From Burkholderiales bacterium RIFCSPHIGHO2_01_FULL_63_240 (GTDB lineage: Bacteria; Pseudomonadota; Gammaproteobacteria; Burkholderiales; Burkholderiaceae_C), in contig MERU01000001.1 in NCBI GenBank assembly GCA_001770725.1, positions 186,001 to 250,000 of the forward strand: 64,000 bases of DNA, read 5' to 3'. The translations under genes and the position numbers were made by a program. Below the pieces are notes generated by a model. That model was given only the letters and a program-made list of their open reading frames with translations. It was not told where the DNA came from and made no database searches. Of this stretch, positions 51,732 through 60,274 are shown piece after piece (position 1 is the first letter of the stretch; the number at the start of each line of letters is the position of its first letter).

Positions 51732-53936
51732 TCAAGGGCAGACGCGGTCCACCTTGAGCACCACCGGGCAGCGGCGCAGGGTGCGCATCACGTCGGTGAG
51801 GTGGTCGGTGTCGCGCACGGCCACGGTGAGCTTGAGCTCGGCCGTCTCGCCCAGGCGCTCGTCGCCCATCTCGATGTGGGTGATGTCGGTCTCGGCGCTG
51901 CTGATGGACGCCGCCACCTGCGCCAGCACGCCCTTGCCGTTGGTGACCAGCACCTTGATGACGGTCTCGAACAGGCGCGTGGGCTCGTCGGACCAGCTCA
52001 CGTCGATCCAGCGCTCGCTGTCGCGCTCGAACAGGCGTTTGCCCACGCCACAGACCTGGGTGTGCACCACCAGGCCTTCGCCTCGACCCAGGTAACCCGC
52101 GATCGGGTCGCCGGGCACCGGGCAACAACAGGGCGCCAGTTGCACCGTGGCGCCCTCGGTGCCGTCGATGACCACGGCCGCATTGGTGGGGCCTTCGTCG
52201 GAGAAGCGGCCCAGCGTCAGCGTCAGCGCATCGGGGCGCTCGCCCTGCTCGACCATGGCCTGCGCCAGTCGCTTGGCCACCATCGTGGCGATCTTGCGGC
52301 CCAGGCCGATGTCGGCGAGCAGCTCGTCGCGGGTGCGGTTGCCACCCCAGCGCGTGAGCGACTGCCACAGCGCGCCAGCATCGCCTTCGCTCTCTTCGCT
52401 GCCCGCGGGCATCGACAGGCCTTCGGCACGCAGGGCCTGGCTGAGCAGCTTCTCGCCCAGGGCCAGCGACTCTTCGGCCTCCATGTTCTTGAGGTAGCTG
52501 CGGATCTTGGAGCGGGCCCGGCCCGTGCGCACGAAGTTCAGCCAGCCCGGGTTCGGGCGCGCGCTCGGTGCGGTGACGATTTCGACCACGTCACCCGAGC
52601 GCAGCTCGGTGCGCAGCGCCACCGCCTCGCCATTGACCTTGGCCGAGACGCAGCGGTCACCGACACCCGAGTGGATGGCGTAAGCGAAGTCGACAGGCGT
52701 CGCGCCCTTGGGCAGGGCCACGATGCGCGACTTGGGCGTGAGCACGTAGACCGACTCGGGGAACAGGTCGATCTTGAGGTGTTCGAGGAACTCGGCCGAA
52801 TCGCGCGTCTCGTGCTGGATGTCGATGAGCGACTGCAGCCACACGGCGCCTTCCTGCGGCGACGCCAGCACGTCGGTGCCGTCATTTTCCTTGTACATCC
52901 AGTGCGCGGCGATGCCCTTCTCGGCCACCGCGTGCATGGCCTGCGAACGGATCTGGAACTCCACCGCCGTGCCCACCGGGTTCACCAGCGTGGTGTGCAA
53001 GGACTGGTAGCCGTTGGCCTTGGGGATGGCGATGTAGTCCTTGAAGCGGCCCGGCAGCGGCTTGTAGAGCTGGTGCAGCACGCCCAGGGCGCGGTAGCAG
53101 TCGAGCAGCTCGCGCGTGACGATGCGAAAGCCGAAGATGTCGCTGACCTGGGCAAAGCTCAGGCGCTTTTCGACCATCTTGTTGTAGATGGAAAAAATGG
53201 TCTTTTCGCGGCCGAAGACCTCGACGTGCATCTCGGCATCAGAGAAGGCGGCATCGACGTCCTTGCGGATGCGCTCGACCAGGTCACGCCGGTTGCCGCG
53301 GGTTTTCTTGACCGCCTTGGCCAGCACCCCGTAGCGCCAGGGGTTGATGTACTGGAAGGACAGCTCCTGCAGCTCGCGGTAGGTCTGGTTCAGGCCCAGG
53401 CGGTGCGCGATGGGCACGTAGATGTCGAGCGTCTCGCGGGCGATGCGGGCGCGTTTGTGCGCGGCCATGGCGTCCATGGTGCGCATGTTGTGCAGGCGAT
53501 CGGCCAGCTTGATGAGGATGACGCGCACGTCGCGCGCCATCGCCAACAGCATCTTGCGGAAGGACTCGGCCTGCGACTCTTCCTTGGTCGAGAACTGCAG
53601 CTTGTCCAGCTTGGTCAGGCCATCGACGATCTCGGCCGTGGGGGCCCCGAAACGCTCGATCAGCTCGATCTTGGTGACGCCGCAGTCTTCCATGGCGTCG
53701 TGCATGAGCGCGGCCATGATGGCCTGGGCATCGAGCTTCCAGTCGGCGCACAGGCCGGCCACCGCGATCGGGTGGGTGATGTAGGGCTCGCCACTGGCGC
53801 GAAATTGCCCCAGGTGGGCCTCGTCGGCGAAGCGGTAGGCGTCACGCACCCGGCGGATGTCCGCCTCGTCGAGGTAATCGAGCTTGTGGGTGAGCGCGGC
53901 AAAAGAAGCAGCTGCCGCATCGGTGACGGTGTTCAT
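51732..53936 (-). CDS. spoT: Bifunctional (p)ppGpp synthetase/hydrolase
   Basis: A 734-residue Rel/Spo protein. HD hydrolase residues 40-180 with THPIAVAGL and ALMHDAMEDC intact; synthetase with GRFKDYIAIPKANGYQSLHT, whose RFKD is the bifunctional type; TGS at about 400-460 (VYVLTPKSRIVALPKGATPVDFAYAIH); C-terminal CC motif PCCCPVPGD and an ACT domain. The ATG at 53936 gives family length. It adjusts the stringent response. Upstream lies the SMR/TetR cassette, which separates it from rpoZ, its usual neighbour. Confidence 0.95.
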   Translation of the reverse strand: MNTVTDAAAASFAALTHKLDYLDEADIRRVRDAYRFADEAHLGQFRASGEPYITHPIAVAGLCADWKLDAQAIMAALMHDAMEDCGVTKIELIERFGAPTAEIVDGLTKLDKLQFSTKEESQAESFRKMLLAMARDVRVILIKLADRLHNMRTMDAMAAHKRARIARETLDIYVPIAHRLGLNQTYRELQELSFQYINPWRYGVLAKAVKKTRGNRRDLVERIRKDVDAAFSDAEMHVEVFGREKTIFSIYNKMVEKRLSFAQVSDIFGFRIVTRELLDCYRALGVLHQLYKPLPGRFKDYIAIPKANGYQSLHTTLVNPVGTAVEFQIRSQAMHAVAEKGIAAHWMYKENDGTDVLASPQEGAVWLQSLIDIQHETRDSAEFLEHLKIDLFPESVYVLTPKSRIVALPKGATPVDFAYAIHSGVGDRCVSAKVNGEAVALRTELRSGDVVEIVTAPSARPNPGWLNFVRTGRARSKIRSYLKNMEAEESLALGEKLLSQALRAEGLSMPAGSEESEGDAGALWQSLTRWGGNRTRDELLADIGLGRKIATMVAKRLAQAMVEQGERPDALTLTLGRFSDEGPTNAAVVIDGTEGATVQLAPCCCPVPGDPIAGYLGRGEGLVVHTQVCGVGKRLFERDSERWIDVSWSDEPTRLFETVIKVLVTNGKGVLAQVAASISSAETDITHIEMGDERLGETAELKLTVAVRDTDHLTDVMRTLRRCPVVLKVDRVCP

Positions 53937-53984
53937 TGCACAAACTGTAGCGCGGATGCAAGGCCCTGGAGGCCACGAGGCGCA

Positions 53985-54023
53985 AATGCGCACTCAATGC
54001 GCACTCAATGCGCACTCAATGCG
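53985..54023. repeat. Tandem repeat, three 11-bp units plus a partial
   Basis: The unit AATGCGCACTC is repeated at 53985, 53996 and 54007 with a partial fourth copy at 54018. It lies between the spoT start and the SMR gene, and the last units include the SMR stop codon. Copy number could vary between strains. Confidence 0.85.
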
Positions 54024-54333
54024 CGAGCTTGAGCGTGACCACGCCCGAGACGATCAGCAGCACGCCGGCATACCGCAGCAAGGAACTCGGGTCGCCATAG
54101 AAGAACACGCCGACCAGGAAGGTGCCCGCCGCGCCGATGCCAGTCCAGACCGCGTAGGCCGTGCCCATGGGCACGTGTCGCTGCGCCAGCCAGAGCAAGG
54201 TGCCGCTCACCCCCATGAAGAACACCGCGATCGCCACGCCCAACCAGCGTGTCGAAGGCTCCTGAGCCATCTTCAGCCCCACCGGCCAGCCGATTTCAAA
54301 CAGCCCGGCCAGGACCAGGTAAACCCAACTCAT
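54016..54333 (-). CDS. SMR-family efflux protein (SugE/Gdx-like)
   Basis: A 105-residue four-helix small multidrug resistance protein. The coupling residue Glu13 is in LAGLFEIGWPVGLK, and GTAYAVWTGIGAAGTFL is the signature of the SugE/Gdx (guanidinium exporter) branch. It is preceded by a TetR gene on the same strand, 70 bases away. No guanidine riboswitch was seen; the TetR protein is the likely control. The 3' end lies in the tandem repeat. Confidence 0.88.
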   Translation of the reverse strand: MSWVYLVLAGLFEIGWPVGLKMAQEPSTRWLGVAIAVFFMGVSGTLLWLAQRHVPMGTAYAVWTGIGAAGTFLVGVFFYGDPSSLLRYAGVLLIVSGVVTLKLAH

Positions 54334-54403
54334 GTGATCGCTCCTTCGCCTGCCACCCCATCACCCGTTCACCCCAGCCCATCGAGGGCCCGGCCGGACG
54401 TGA

Positions 54404-54937
54404 TCACTTCAGCAGGACGTTCTCGACATCCGTGAAAAACCCGTCCCACGCCGCCTGGTCGATGTCGGCCAGCCCGAGGTAGCGCAGCAGGAAGATGCCT
54501 TCCGTGGCGAAGAAGGCCAGGCGCGCACGGCGCCCCTGGTCGGTCTGCAGCTCGAAGCCTTCGGCGTGCCTGGCGTACCAGTCACGCGTGAAAGCCAGCT
54601 GCTCCTTGGACTGCATCAGCGCGGCCAGCAGGCTCGCCGACCTGGCATTGAGGTCGTGCGAGACGGCCGTCAGGCGCACGTGGTCCTTCGCGTCCTGGAA
54701 CGGGCCAGCCGCCCCCGGCAGTTGCCGAACCGCCTCGCCGTAGTTCTCGCCCCAGCGCTTGAGCATCGCCGTGACCAGGCCTTCCTTGGTGCCAAAGCAC
54801 GACTGGATGCCGCCCTTGGTGACGCCCACCTCGCGGGAGACGGACTCGAAGGTCAGGTGGCTGGCGCCCTGCTCGGCGACGATTCGCTCCGCCGCGTCCA
54901 GGACGAGCCCCCGGTCGATGGACTTGGGTCGGCTCAT
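54404..54937 (-). CDS. TetR-family regulator of the SMR transporter
   Basis: A 177-residue TetR regulator. The helix-turn-helix lies near residues 9-55 (LVLDAAERIVAEQGASHLTFESVSREVGVTKGGIQSCF), then a short helical ligand domain. The ATG at 54937 is chosen, as it starts at the family's MSRPKS-type N-terminus. The SMR gene follows; the dyad at 54968 upstream is a likely operator. It was probably acquired with the SMR gene. Confidence 0.87.
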   Translation of the reverse strand: MSRPKSIDRGLVLDAAERIVAEQGASHLTFESVSREVGVTKGGIQSCFGTKEGLVTAMLKRWGENYGEAVRQLPGAAGPFQDAKDHVRLTAVSHDLNARSASLLAALMQSKEQLAFTRDWYARHAEGFELQTDQGRRARLAFFATEGIFLLRYLGLADIDQAAWDGFFTDVENVLLK

Positions 54938-54967
54938 GTGCGTTGGCGCCAAGGCGCCCATTCATTC

Positions 54968-54981
54968 AATACGTATGTATT
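54968..54981. promoter_or_regulatory. Likely TetR operator
   Basis: AATAC-N4-GTATT (read on the minus strand), an AT-rich inverted repeat 31 bases upstream of the TetR start in otherwise GC-rich DNA. Position and symmetry fit autoregulation. Confidence 0.55.
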
Positions 54982-55042
54982 TTAATGAGGCCGCCTGACC
55001 CGGTCAAGTCGGTGCCCGTGCACAAATCAACAAACGCCAACA

Positions 55043-55071
55043 CAAAAACAAAAGCCCGCACAAGGCGGGCT
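55043..55071 (-). terminator. Rho-independent terminator after rpoZ
   Basis: On the minus strand a 7-bp stem AGCCCGC / GCGGGCT (55071-55065 with 55059-55053) is followed by TTTTGTTTTTG. It lies between rpoZ and the TetR-SMR cassette, so spoT is not simply cotranscribed with gmk-rpoZ. Confidence 0.85.
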
Positions 55072-55136
55072 GATGCAGGGTGCCGGGACCCGGCCGGCGC
55101 GAACGCGATGGCCGATCCGGGGCGGGACTCAAGCGC

Positions 55137-55340
55137 TCAGGTCGGGACCTTGCGCAGCATCTCCACGCCCACCTGGCCGGCGGCGATTTCACGCAGGGCA
55201 GTCACGCTGGGCTTGTTGCGCGATTCGATCTTGGGGGTGTGACCCTGGCTCAGCATGCGGGCGCGGTAGGTCGCGGCCAGCACCAGCTGGAAGCGGTTGG
55301 GGATCTTTTGCAGGCAGTCTTCGACGGTGATGCGGGCCAT
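55137..55340 (-). CDS. rpoZ: RNA polymerase omega subunit
   Basis: A 67-residue omega subunit: [21 protein letters not shown] and [10 protein letters not shown] are family hallmarks, as is the downstream [10 protein letters not shown]. It is a structural chaperone for beta' and part of the ppGpp-binding site, in keeping with linkage to spoT. It lies 35 bases after gmk with CAGGAGG-like signal upstream. Confidence 0.96.
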   Translation of the reverse strand: MARITVEDCLQKIPNRFQLVLAATYRARMLSQGHTPKIESRNKPSVTALREIAAGQVGVEMLRKVPT

Positions 55341-55375
55341 GTCAACTCCAGGAGGTGAACTCAGGTGGGGCCTGG

Positions 55376-55996
55376 TCAGACCAGGTGGAGAGCGCGGAAC
55401 ACGGCAGACTTGTTCCGGCGCTGAGCAGCGTATTTTAACCGCTGCGAGTGAACAATCGCCTTCAAATCGAACAAAGCCGACTCAAACAGCGCATTGACCA
55501 CGATGAAATCGAAATGCTGGGCCTGCTCGACCTCGACGCGGGCATTGGCCATGCGCACCTCGATCACGTCGGCCGTGTCCTCGCCGCGGCGGTGCAAGCG
55601 CTGCAGCAGCTCCTCGTAGCTGGGTGGCAGGATGAACACCAGCACCGCATAGGGGAAGGTGTCCTTCATCTGCAGCGCGCCCTGCCAGTCGATCTCGAGC
55701 ACGACGTCTTCGCCGCCCTTGATGCGCTCCTCGATGGCCTGGCGCGAGGTGCCGTAGTGGTTGCCATGGACCTCGGCGTGCTCGAAGAAGTCGCCTCGGT
55801 CGATCATGGCCTGGAATTCGTCCTTGGAGACGAACCAGTACTCGCGCCCGTGCTGCTCCTGCCCGCGCGGCTGGCGCGTGGTGTGCGAGACGCTGACTTG
55901 CAGGCGCGAGTCGAGCTCGAGCAGCGCCTTCACGAGGCTGGATTTGCCAGTGCCGCTGGGCGCGGACACCACGAAGAGGTTGCCGGGATAGTCCAT
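55376..55996 (-). CDS. gmk: Guanylate kinase
   Basis: A 206-residue GMP kinase. P-loop [16 protein letters not shown] near residue 11; GMP-binding [20 protein letters not shown] and [13 protein letters not shown]. It converts GMP to GDP. In this order gmk usually follows yicC directly, but here a 724-codon gene lies between them. Confidence 0.96.
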   Translation of the reverse strand: MDYPGNLFVVSAPSGTGKSSLVKALLELDSRLQVSVSHTTRQPRGQEQHGREYWFVSKDEFQAMIDRGDFFEHAEVHGNHYGTSRQAIEERIKGGEDVVLEIDWQGALQMKDTFPYAVLVFILPPSYEELLQRLHRRGEDTADVIEVRMANARVEVEQAQHFDFIVVNALFESALFDLKAIVHSQRLKYAAQRRNKSAVFRALHLV

Positions 55997-56076
55997 CGAA
56001 GAACGAGTTCAGGGGCTGGGAGCCCGCGAAGTCTACCCGCAACCGCCCTCGCGCGGGCCCGGTTGCGCCACCCGAC

Positions 56077-58251
56077 TCAGGGCGCGGGCGGGAAAATGCC
56101 CGGCCAACCACCCATCCAGTGCACACCCAGCACCACCCCAGCGACCAGGGCCAGCATCAGCACATAGGCCCTCCAGGGCGAGCGCTTTTCGGCATAAGGG
56201 TCGGTGAGCGCACGCTCGGCGCCCTCGGGCAGTTTCGCCAGCTGAGTCAGCGCCGCCCCGAACGGGATGTTGATGCGCGCGCGGGTGTTCACCGCCCAGC
56301 CGTTGGCATCCAGGATCGGGCCCAGGTTGCGGTTGCGCAACTTGAAAAAAGCCATGGCCATGGAGGGCCCCGAGATCAGCAGCATCAGGCCAAACAGCGC
56401 CAGCGGCATCTGCCAGGCAGACAGGCCCAGGAAGCCGGTGACCACGGCCGCCAGCGCCGTGCCGATGGCCCCGATGGCCAGGCCCACGGCCGCGAAGATG
56501 CCGGCGAACTTGGCGGCATCCACGGGCGCAGGTGGTGATGGGGGCGCAGCAGGGGTCGCCGAAGCGGTTGCTCCGGCGGCGACCTTTTCACCGGCTTTGG
56601 CGACCGCCTGCGAGGTGAAGTCGGTGGAGGCCTGCGCCTTGCTGGCCGCGAACTTCTGAACCTGCTCGCCGATCAGGCGCGAGACCTTCTTGTAAGGCGT
56701 CCAGAAGGCCTGGCGGATGCTGATCGGGTGATCGACGATCTTCACCACGGTGGCGTCCCAGTCGCGGCCCAGGCGGTCGTAGAAGACGCCGTTGCGGCCC
56801 ACCATGAGCTGGTCGGCATCGCCCGCCGTGACGGCCGCGGCGATGGTCAGCTTCTCGCCGGGGCGGCTGCACTCGCAGTACGCCAGGTAGACGCCCGAGA
56901 GCGTGGCCAGCGTCGCGTGCTTGCCCGCGTCCAGCACCTTCACGCACAGGTCGCTGCTGCGGCCGTCGATGTAGAGGGTGCCGGCCTGGAAGCTGGCCTT
57001 GTCGCGGCGCGTGTAGAAGTCGGTGAAGGCCACAAAGTTGTGCGCCAGCTTGGCCAGGTCGCGCACATAGCGCACCAGTCGCTCGACGTCGCCGATCAGC
57101 GCGGCCTCTTCGGCGGCGGCTTCGTCCTGGGTGACGAGGTCGAGCAGGCGCGCTTGGGCATCACCGGCCAGCAGCGCCGACAGGGCGTCGGCATCGAGCT
57201 GATCGAGCGGGGTCTCGGGGCGTGCGGCGCTCCAGGCCTCGAAGTCGGCGAAGCGCGCGACCAGGGCGCGCCACTCGTCCTCGCTCAACTCGGAGCGCTC
57301 GCCCAGCAGGGGCTGCACCACCTGGGCAGCGAAGGCCTGCATCGCGCCCGTCCACGCGGGGTTGAGCCGGTCGCTCAGGGGCAGGCTGGCGCCGCTGCGC
57401 ACGTAGGCCAGCGGCAGCGTGGCGACGTCCTGGCTGCCGGCCCCCCCACTGAGCAATTGCGAGCCGATGCGCTTGAGGTCGTCTTCGCTGCCGTTGAGCA
57501 GGTTGGCTGCGCGCGGATCGAACGCGGCCAGGTGGCAGCGCTGGAAGAAGTCGTCGACCTTCTCGCGCACGGCCTGCAGCGCAGCGAAGGCATCGGGGGC
57601 GCTGGCGCCTTCGGGCAGGCCGCTGACGGCCGCGCGCGCATCCTGGCGCCAGGCCTGCAGCGCGGCGCCTTCCTCGAAGAAGCGCTCGACCGTGGCGCGG
57701 TTGACGCCGGGCTCGCCACCGCGATCGGTCACCGGGCCCAGCCGGTCGATGAGCGTGGCGATGGCGGCCTGCAGGTCCTCGCTCAGGCCCTTGGCCGAGA
57801 TGACGCCGTCGCCGTTGAAGGGCATGCCACCGAAGATGCGGCCGATGTCGGTGCAATCGTCGACGCTGATGTGCGTGGCGTCGGCCTTGCCCAGGCTGGC
57901 CAGGATGCGGCGGGTGGCGGCCAGCAGGCGCTGGTTGTCATCGCTGTCGTCGCGGATGTCGGCCAGCGCGAGCGCACCCGCGCGGATCAGCACGTCGGGC
58001 GAGCGCAGGCGGGCGATCGCCCAGTCGATGGCAGCGATGAGTTCGGGCGCACGCAAGTGGCCGTCGGCATCGGTGTCGACCAGGGCCAGCGTGGCGGCAT
58101 CGAGTTCCACGCCCTGAGTCGGGCAGGACAGGGCCACCCAGAGCTTCTGGTCGAGCTCGGCCAGGTGGGCCAGGTCGGCCCCCGTGTCCAGGCGCACCTG
58201 GTCGAAGCCACCGGCTCTGAAAAATCGCCAACGATGCGTGCTTGATGTCAT
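56077..58251 (-). CDS. Large EF-hand-containing membrane protein of unknown function
   Basis: A 724-residue protein not assigned to a family. Residues 59-70 form a perfect EF-hand loop (DTDADGHLRAPE), D-x-D-x-D-G with Glu at position 12; a second Asn-Gly-Asp-Gly stretch occurs near 145. The middle contains an Ala/Asp-rich helical part, and the C-terminus has membrane segments near 585-610, 615-640 and 695-715, with an Ala/Pro-rich linker at 565-580. The N-terminal half is thus probably a soluble calcium-responsive domain. It lies between gmk and yicC. The role is unknown; calcium or scaffold functions are inference. Confidence 0.7.
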   Translation of the reverse strand: MTSSTHRWRFFRAGGFDQVRLDTGADLAHLAELDQKLWVALSCPTQGVELDAATLALVDTDADGHLRAPELIAAIDWAIARLRSPDVLIRAGALALADIRDDSDDNQRLLAATRRILASLGKADATHISVDDCTDIGRIFGGMPFNGDGVISAKGLSEDLQAAIATLIDRLGPVTDRGGEPGVNRATVERFFEEGAALQAWRQDARAAVSGLPEGASAPDAFAALQAVREKVDDFFQRCHLAAFDPRAANLLNGSEDDLKRIGSQLLSGGAGSQDVATLPLAYVRSGASLPLSDRLNPAWTGAMQAFAAQVVQPLLGERSELSEDEWRALVARFADFEAWSAARPETPLDQLDADALSALLAGDAQARLLDLVTQDEAAAEEAALIGDVERLVRYVRDLAKLAHNFVAFTDFYTRRDKASFQAGTLYIDGRSSDLCVKVLDAGKHATLATLSGVYLAYCECSRPGEKLTIAAAVTAGDADQLMVGRNGVFYDRLGRDWDATVVKIVDHPISIRQAFWTPYKKVSRLIGEQVQKFAASKAQASTDFTSQAVAKAGEKVAAGATASATPAAPPSPPAPVDAAKFAGIFAAVGLAIGAIGTALAAVVTGFLGLSAWQMPLALFGLMLLISGPSMAMAFFKLRNRNLGPILDANGWAVNTRARINIPFGAALTQLAKLPEGAERALTDPYAEKRSPWRAYVLMLALVAGVVLGVHWMGGWPGIFPPAP

Positions 58252-58336
58252 GGGTCAGGCTGGAGGTTGGTGAAGGAATGCGCACATTCTCCACCGACCT
58301 GCGTGCGCGGCGCCATACGCCATTGGCACCGATGCG

Positions 58337-59275
58337 TCACTCGATGTTCTGCACCTGCTCGCGCATCTGCTCGATCAGCACCTTCATGTCCACCGAAATC
58401 TGGGTCAGCTCCAGCGCGGCGGCCTTGGAGCCCAGGGTGTTGGCCTCGCGGTGCAGCTCCTGGATCAGGAAGTCCAGGCGCTTGCCGACCTCGCCGCCCT
58501 TTTTCAGCAGGCGGCCGATCTCGTCGAGGTGGGCTTTGAGGCGCTGCAGCTCTTCATCGACGTCGATGCGCAGGGCGTAGGCAGCGGCTTCCTGCAGCGC
58601 GCGCTCTTGCGCGGCTTCAGGCGTGACGCTTCCGCCCACGGCCTGCAGGGCCTCGGTGTACTTCTGAACGAAGCGCTCCTGCTGGCGCTGCACGGCCTGG
58701 GGCACCAGGGGCTGGGCCTGCTCGGCCAGGGCCTTCAGGCCGGTGAGCTTGTCCTTGAGGACACCGACCAGGCGGGCGCCCTCGCGCTCGCGGGCTTCGA
58801 TCAGGGCGGCGATCGCCTGGCGGGTGGCCTCCAGGGCCGCGTCTTCCAGGCGCACCGAGGGGGCGGCCGCACGACACCAGTTCAGCACCTCGTTGACCGA
58901 CAGCGGCTGCGACTTGGGCAGCCAGTTCTGCACGGTGCCTTCCAGGCGGGCCAGGGTGTGGAGCTGTTCGGGCTGAGGCTGCGGCCAGCCGGCGTCGGCG
59001 GCGCGCTGGGGCTGCATGCGCAGCTCGATCTTGCCGCGCTTGAAGGCGGCGGTCAGCAGGTCGCGCAGGGCGGGCTCCAGGGCGCGGAACTCGTCGGCCA
59101 GCTTGAAGCTCAGGTCCAGGAAGCGGCTGTTGACGGAGCGCAACTCCGCGCTCACCGCCCCCGATGCCGTCTTGCGTGACGCATTCGACGCTTCCGAGTC
59201 GTCCGTGTTTTCACCGACGTGGTCGGGTGCCGACGCGACCGCGCTGGCAAAGCCGGTCATGGAGTAGACTGACAT
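58337..59275 (-). CDS. yicC: YicC-family endoribonuclease
   Basis: A 312-residue YicC protein. YSMTGFA at residue 4 and C-terminal stretches (EVGKRLDFLIQELHREANTLGSKA) are typical; YicC-like proteins were shown to be endoribonucleases that influence sRNA turnover. An Ser/Asp/Glu-rich insertion around residues 17-38 (GENTDDSEASNASRK) makes it slightly longer than average. It is divergent from the kinase gene at 59306 with a 30-base gap. Confidence 0.92.
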   Translation of the reverse strand: MSVYSMTGFASAVASAPDHVGENTDDSEASNASRKTASGAVSAELRSVNSRFLDLSFKLADEFRALEPALRDLLTAAFKRGKIELRMQPQRAADAGWPQPQPEQLHTLARLEGTVQNWLPKSQPLSVNEVLNWCRAAAPSVRLEDAALEATRQAIAALIEAREREGARLVGVLKDKLTGLKALAEQAQPLVPQAVQRQQERFVQKYTEALQAVGGSVTPEAAQERALQEAAAYALRIDVDEELQRLKAHLDEIGRLLKKGGEVGKRLDFLIQELHREANTLGSKAAALELTQISVDMKVLIEQMREQVQNIE

Positions 59276-59305
59276 GGATCTTTTTCACCCAGATAAAGCA
59301 CGATT

Positions 59306-60274
59306 ATGTCAAAGCCGAAACCCGCTCCGTTGCCCTCGGGCACCGTCGTGGGCGGCTACCAGATCGTCAAGAAGCTTGCCGCTGGCGGTTTCGGCGTCGT
59401 CTACCTCGCTGAAGACCCGGAAAAGCGCCTGGTCGCCCTCAAAGAGTACCTGCCCGCATCGCTGGCCGAACGTTCGGCCGGTGAGCTCATCCCGCGCGTC
59501 AAGCCCGACAAGCAGCCACTCTACCGCCTGGGGCTGAAAAGCTTCTTCGAAGAAGGCCGCTCGCTGGCCCAGATCGCCCACCCGAGTGTGGTGTCGGTGC
59601 TGAACTTCTTCCGCGAGAACGAAACCGTCTACATGGTGATGAACTACCTCCAGGGCGACACCCTGCAGGACTTCATCGTCACCGCGCGCGACCTGAAACG
59701 CGACAAGGTCTTTCGCGAGTCCACCATCCGCAGCCTCTTCGACGAGATCCTGCGCGGCCTGCGCATCGTGCACCAGCACAAGATGCTGCACCTGGACATC
59801 AAGCCGGCCAACATCTTCATCACCAACGACAACAAGGCCGTGCTGCTGGACTTCGGCGCCGCCCGCGAGGTGCTGAGCAAGGAAGGCAACTTCATCCGCC
59901 CGATGTACACGCCGGGTTTCGCCGCCCCCGAGATGTACCGCCGCGACGGCTCGCTGGGCCCCTGGACGGACATCTACGCCATTGGCGCGTGCATCTACGC
60001 CTGCATGCAGGGCTACCCGCCCAACGACGCGCCCCAGCGCCTCGAAAAGGACCGCTTGAGCCTGTCGCTCTCGCGCCTGCGCAACGTGTACTCGGACAAC
60101 CTCATCGAGGTCACCGAGTGGTGCATGTCCCTTGACCCGCTGGCCCGTCCGCAGAGCGTCTTCGCGCTGCAGAAGGAGCTGGCGCGCGAAACCGAACGCC
60201 GCTACTCCAAGCTCACCTTCTCCGAGCGCGTGAAGCTGCAACTCGAAAACCTCAAGTCCGGTGCGAAGGCATGA
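59306..60274 (+). CDS. Serine/threonine protein kinase (Hanks type)
   Basis: A 322-residue cytoplasmic kinase. The Gly-rich loop (KKLAAGGFGVVYLAED, residues 22-37), ATP-binding Lys (VALKEYLP), catalytic HLDIKPANIF near residue 160, DFGAA and APEMY are all present. There is no PASTA or membrane domain. It overlaps the PP2C gene by four bases, making a writer-eraser pair. Genes of this pair sit beside yicC-rph-rdgB in Burkholderiales and in some type VI loci; no T6SS is seen here. Target unknown. Confidence 0.93.
   Translation: MSKPKPAPLPSGTVVGGYQIVKKLAAGGFGVVYLAEDPEKRLVALKEYLPASLAERSAGELIPRVKPDKQPLYRLGLKSFFEEGRSLAQIAHPSVVSVLNFFRENETVYMVMNYLQGDTLQDFIVTARDLKRDKVFRESTIRSLFDEILRGLRIVHQHKMLHLDIKPANIFITNDNKAVLLDFGAAREVLSKEGNFIRPMYTPGFAAPEMYRRDGSLGPWTDIYAIGACIYACMQGYPPNDAPQRLEKDRLSLSLSRLRNVYSDNLIEVTEWCMSLDPLARPQSVFALQKELARETERRYSKLTFSERVKLQLENLKSGAKA

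Noticed and set aside
53985-54023. Short repeats as a CRISPR array
   Set aside because: The 11-bp units are directly adjacent with no spacers.
51801-54032. 743-codon plus-strand frame opposite spoT
   Set aside because: Antisense of a highly conserved (p)ppGpp synthetase gene.
56728-58245. 505-codon plus-strand frame opposite the EF-hand gene
   Set aside because: Antisense shadow; Gly/Ala/Val/Gln-rich with no plausible start context. The minus frame has an EF-hand loop and membrane helices.
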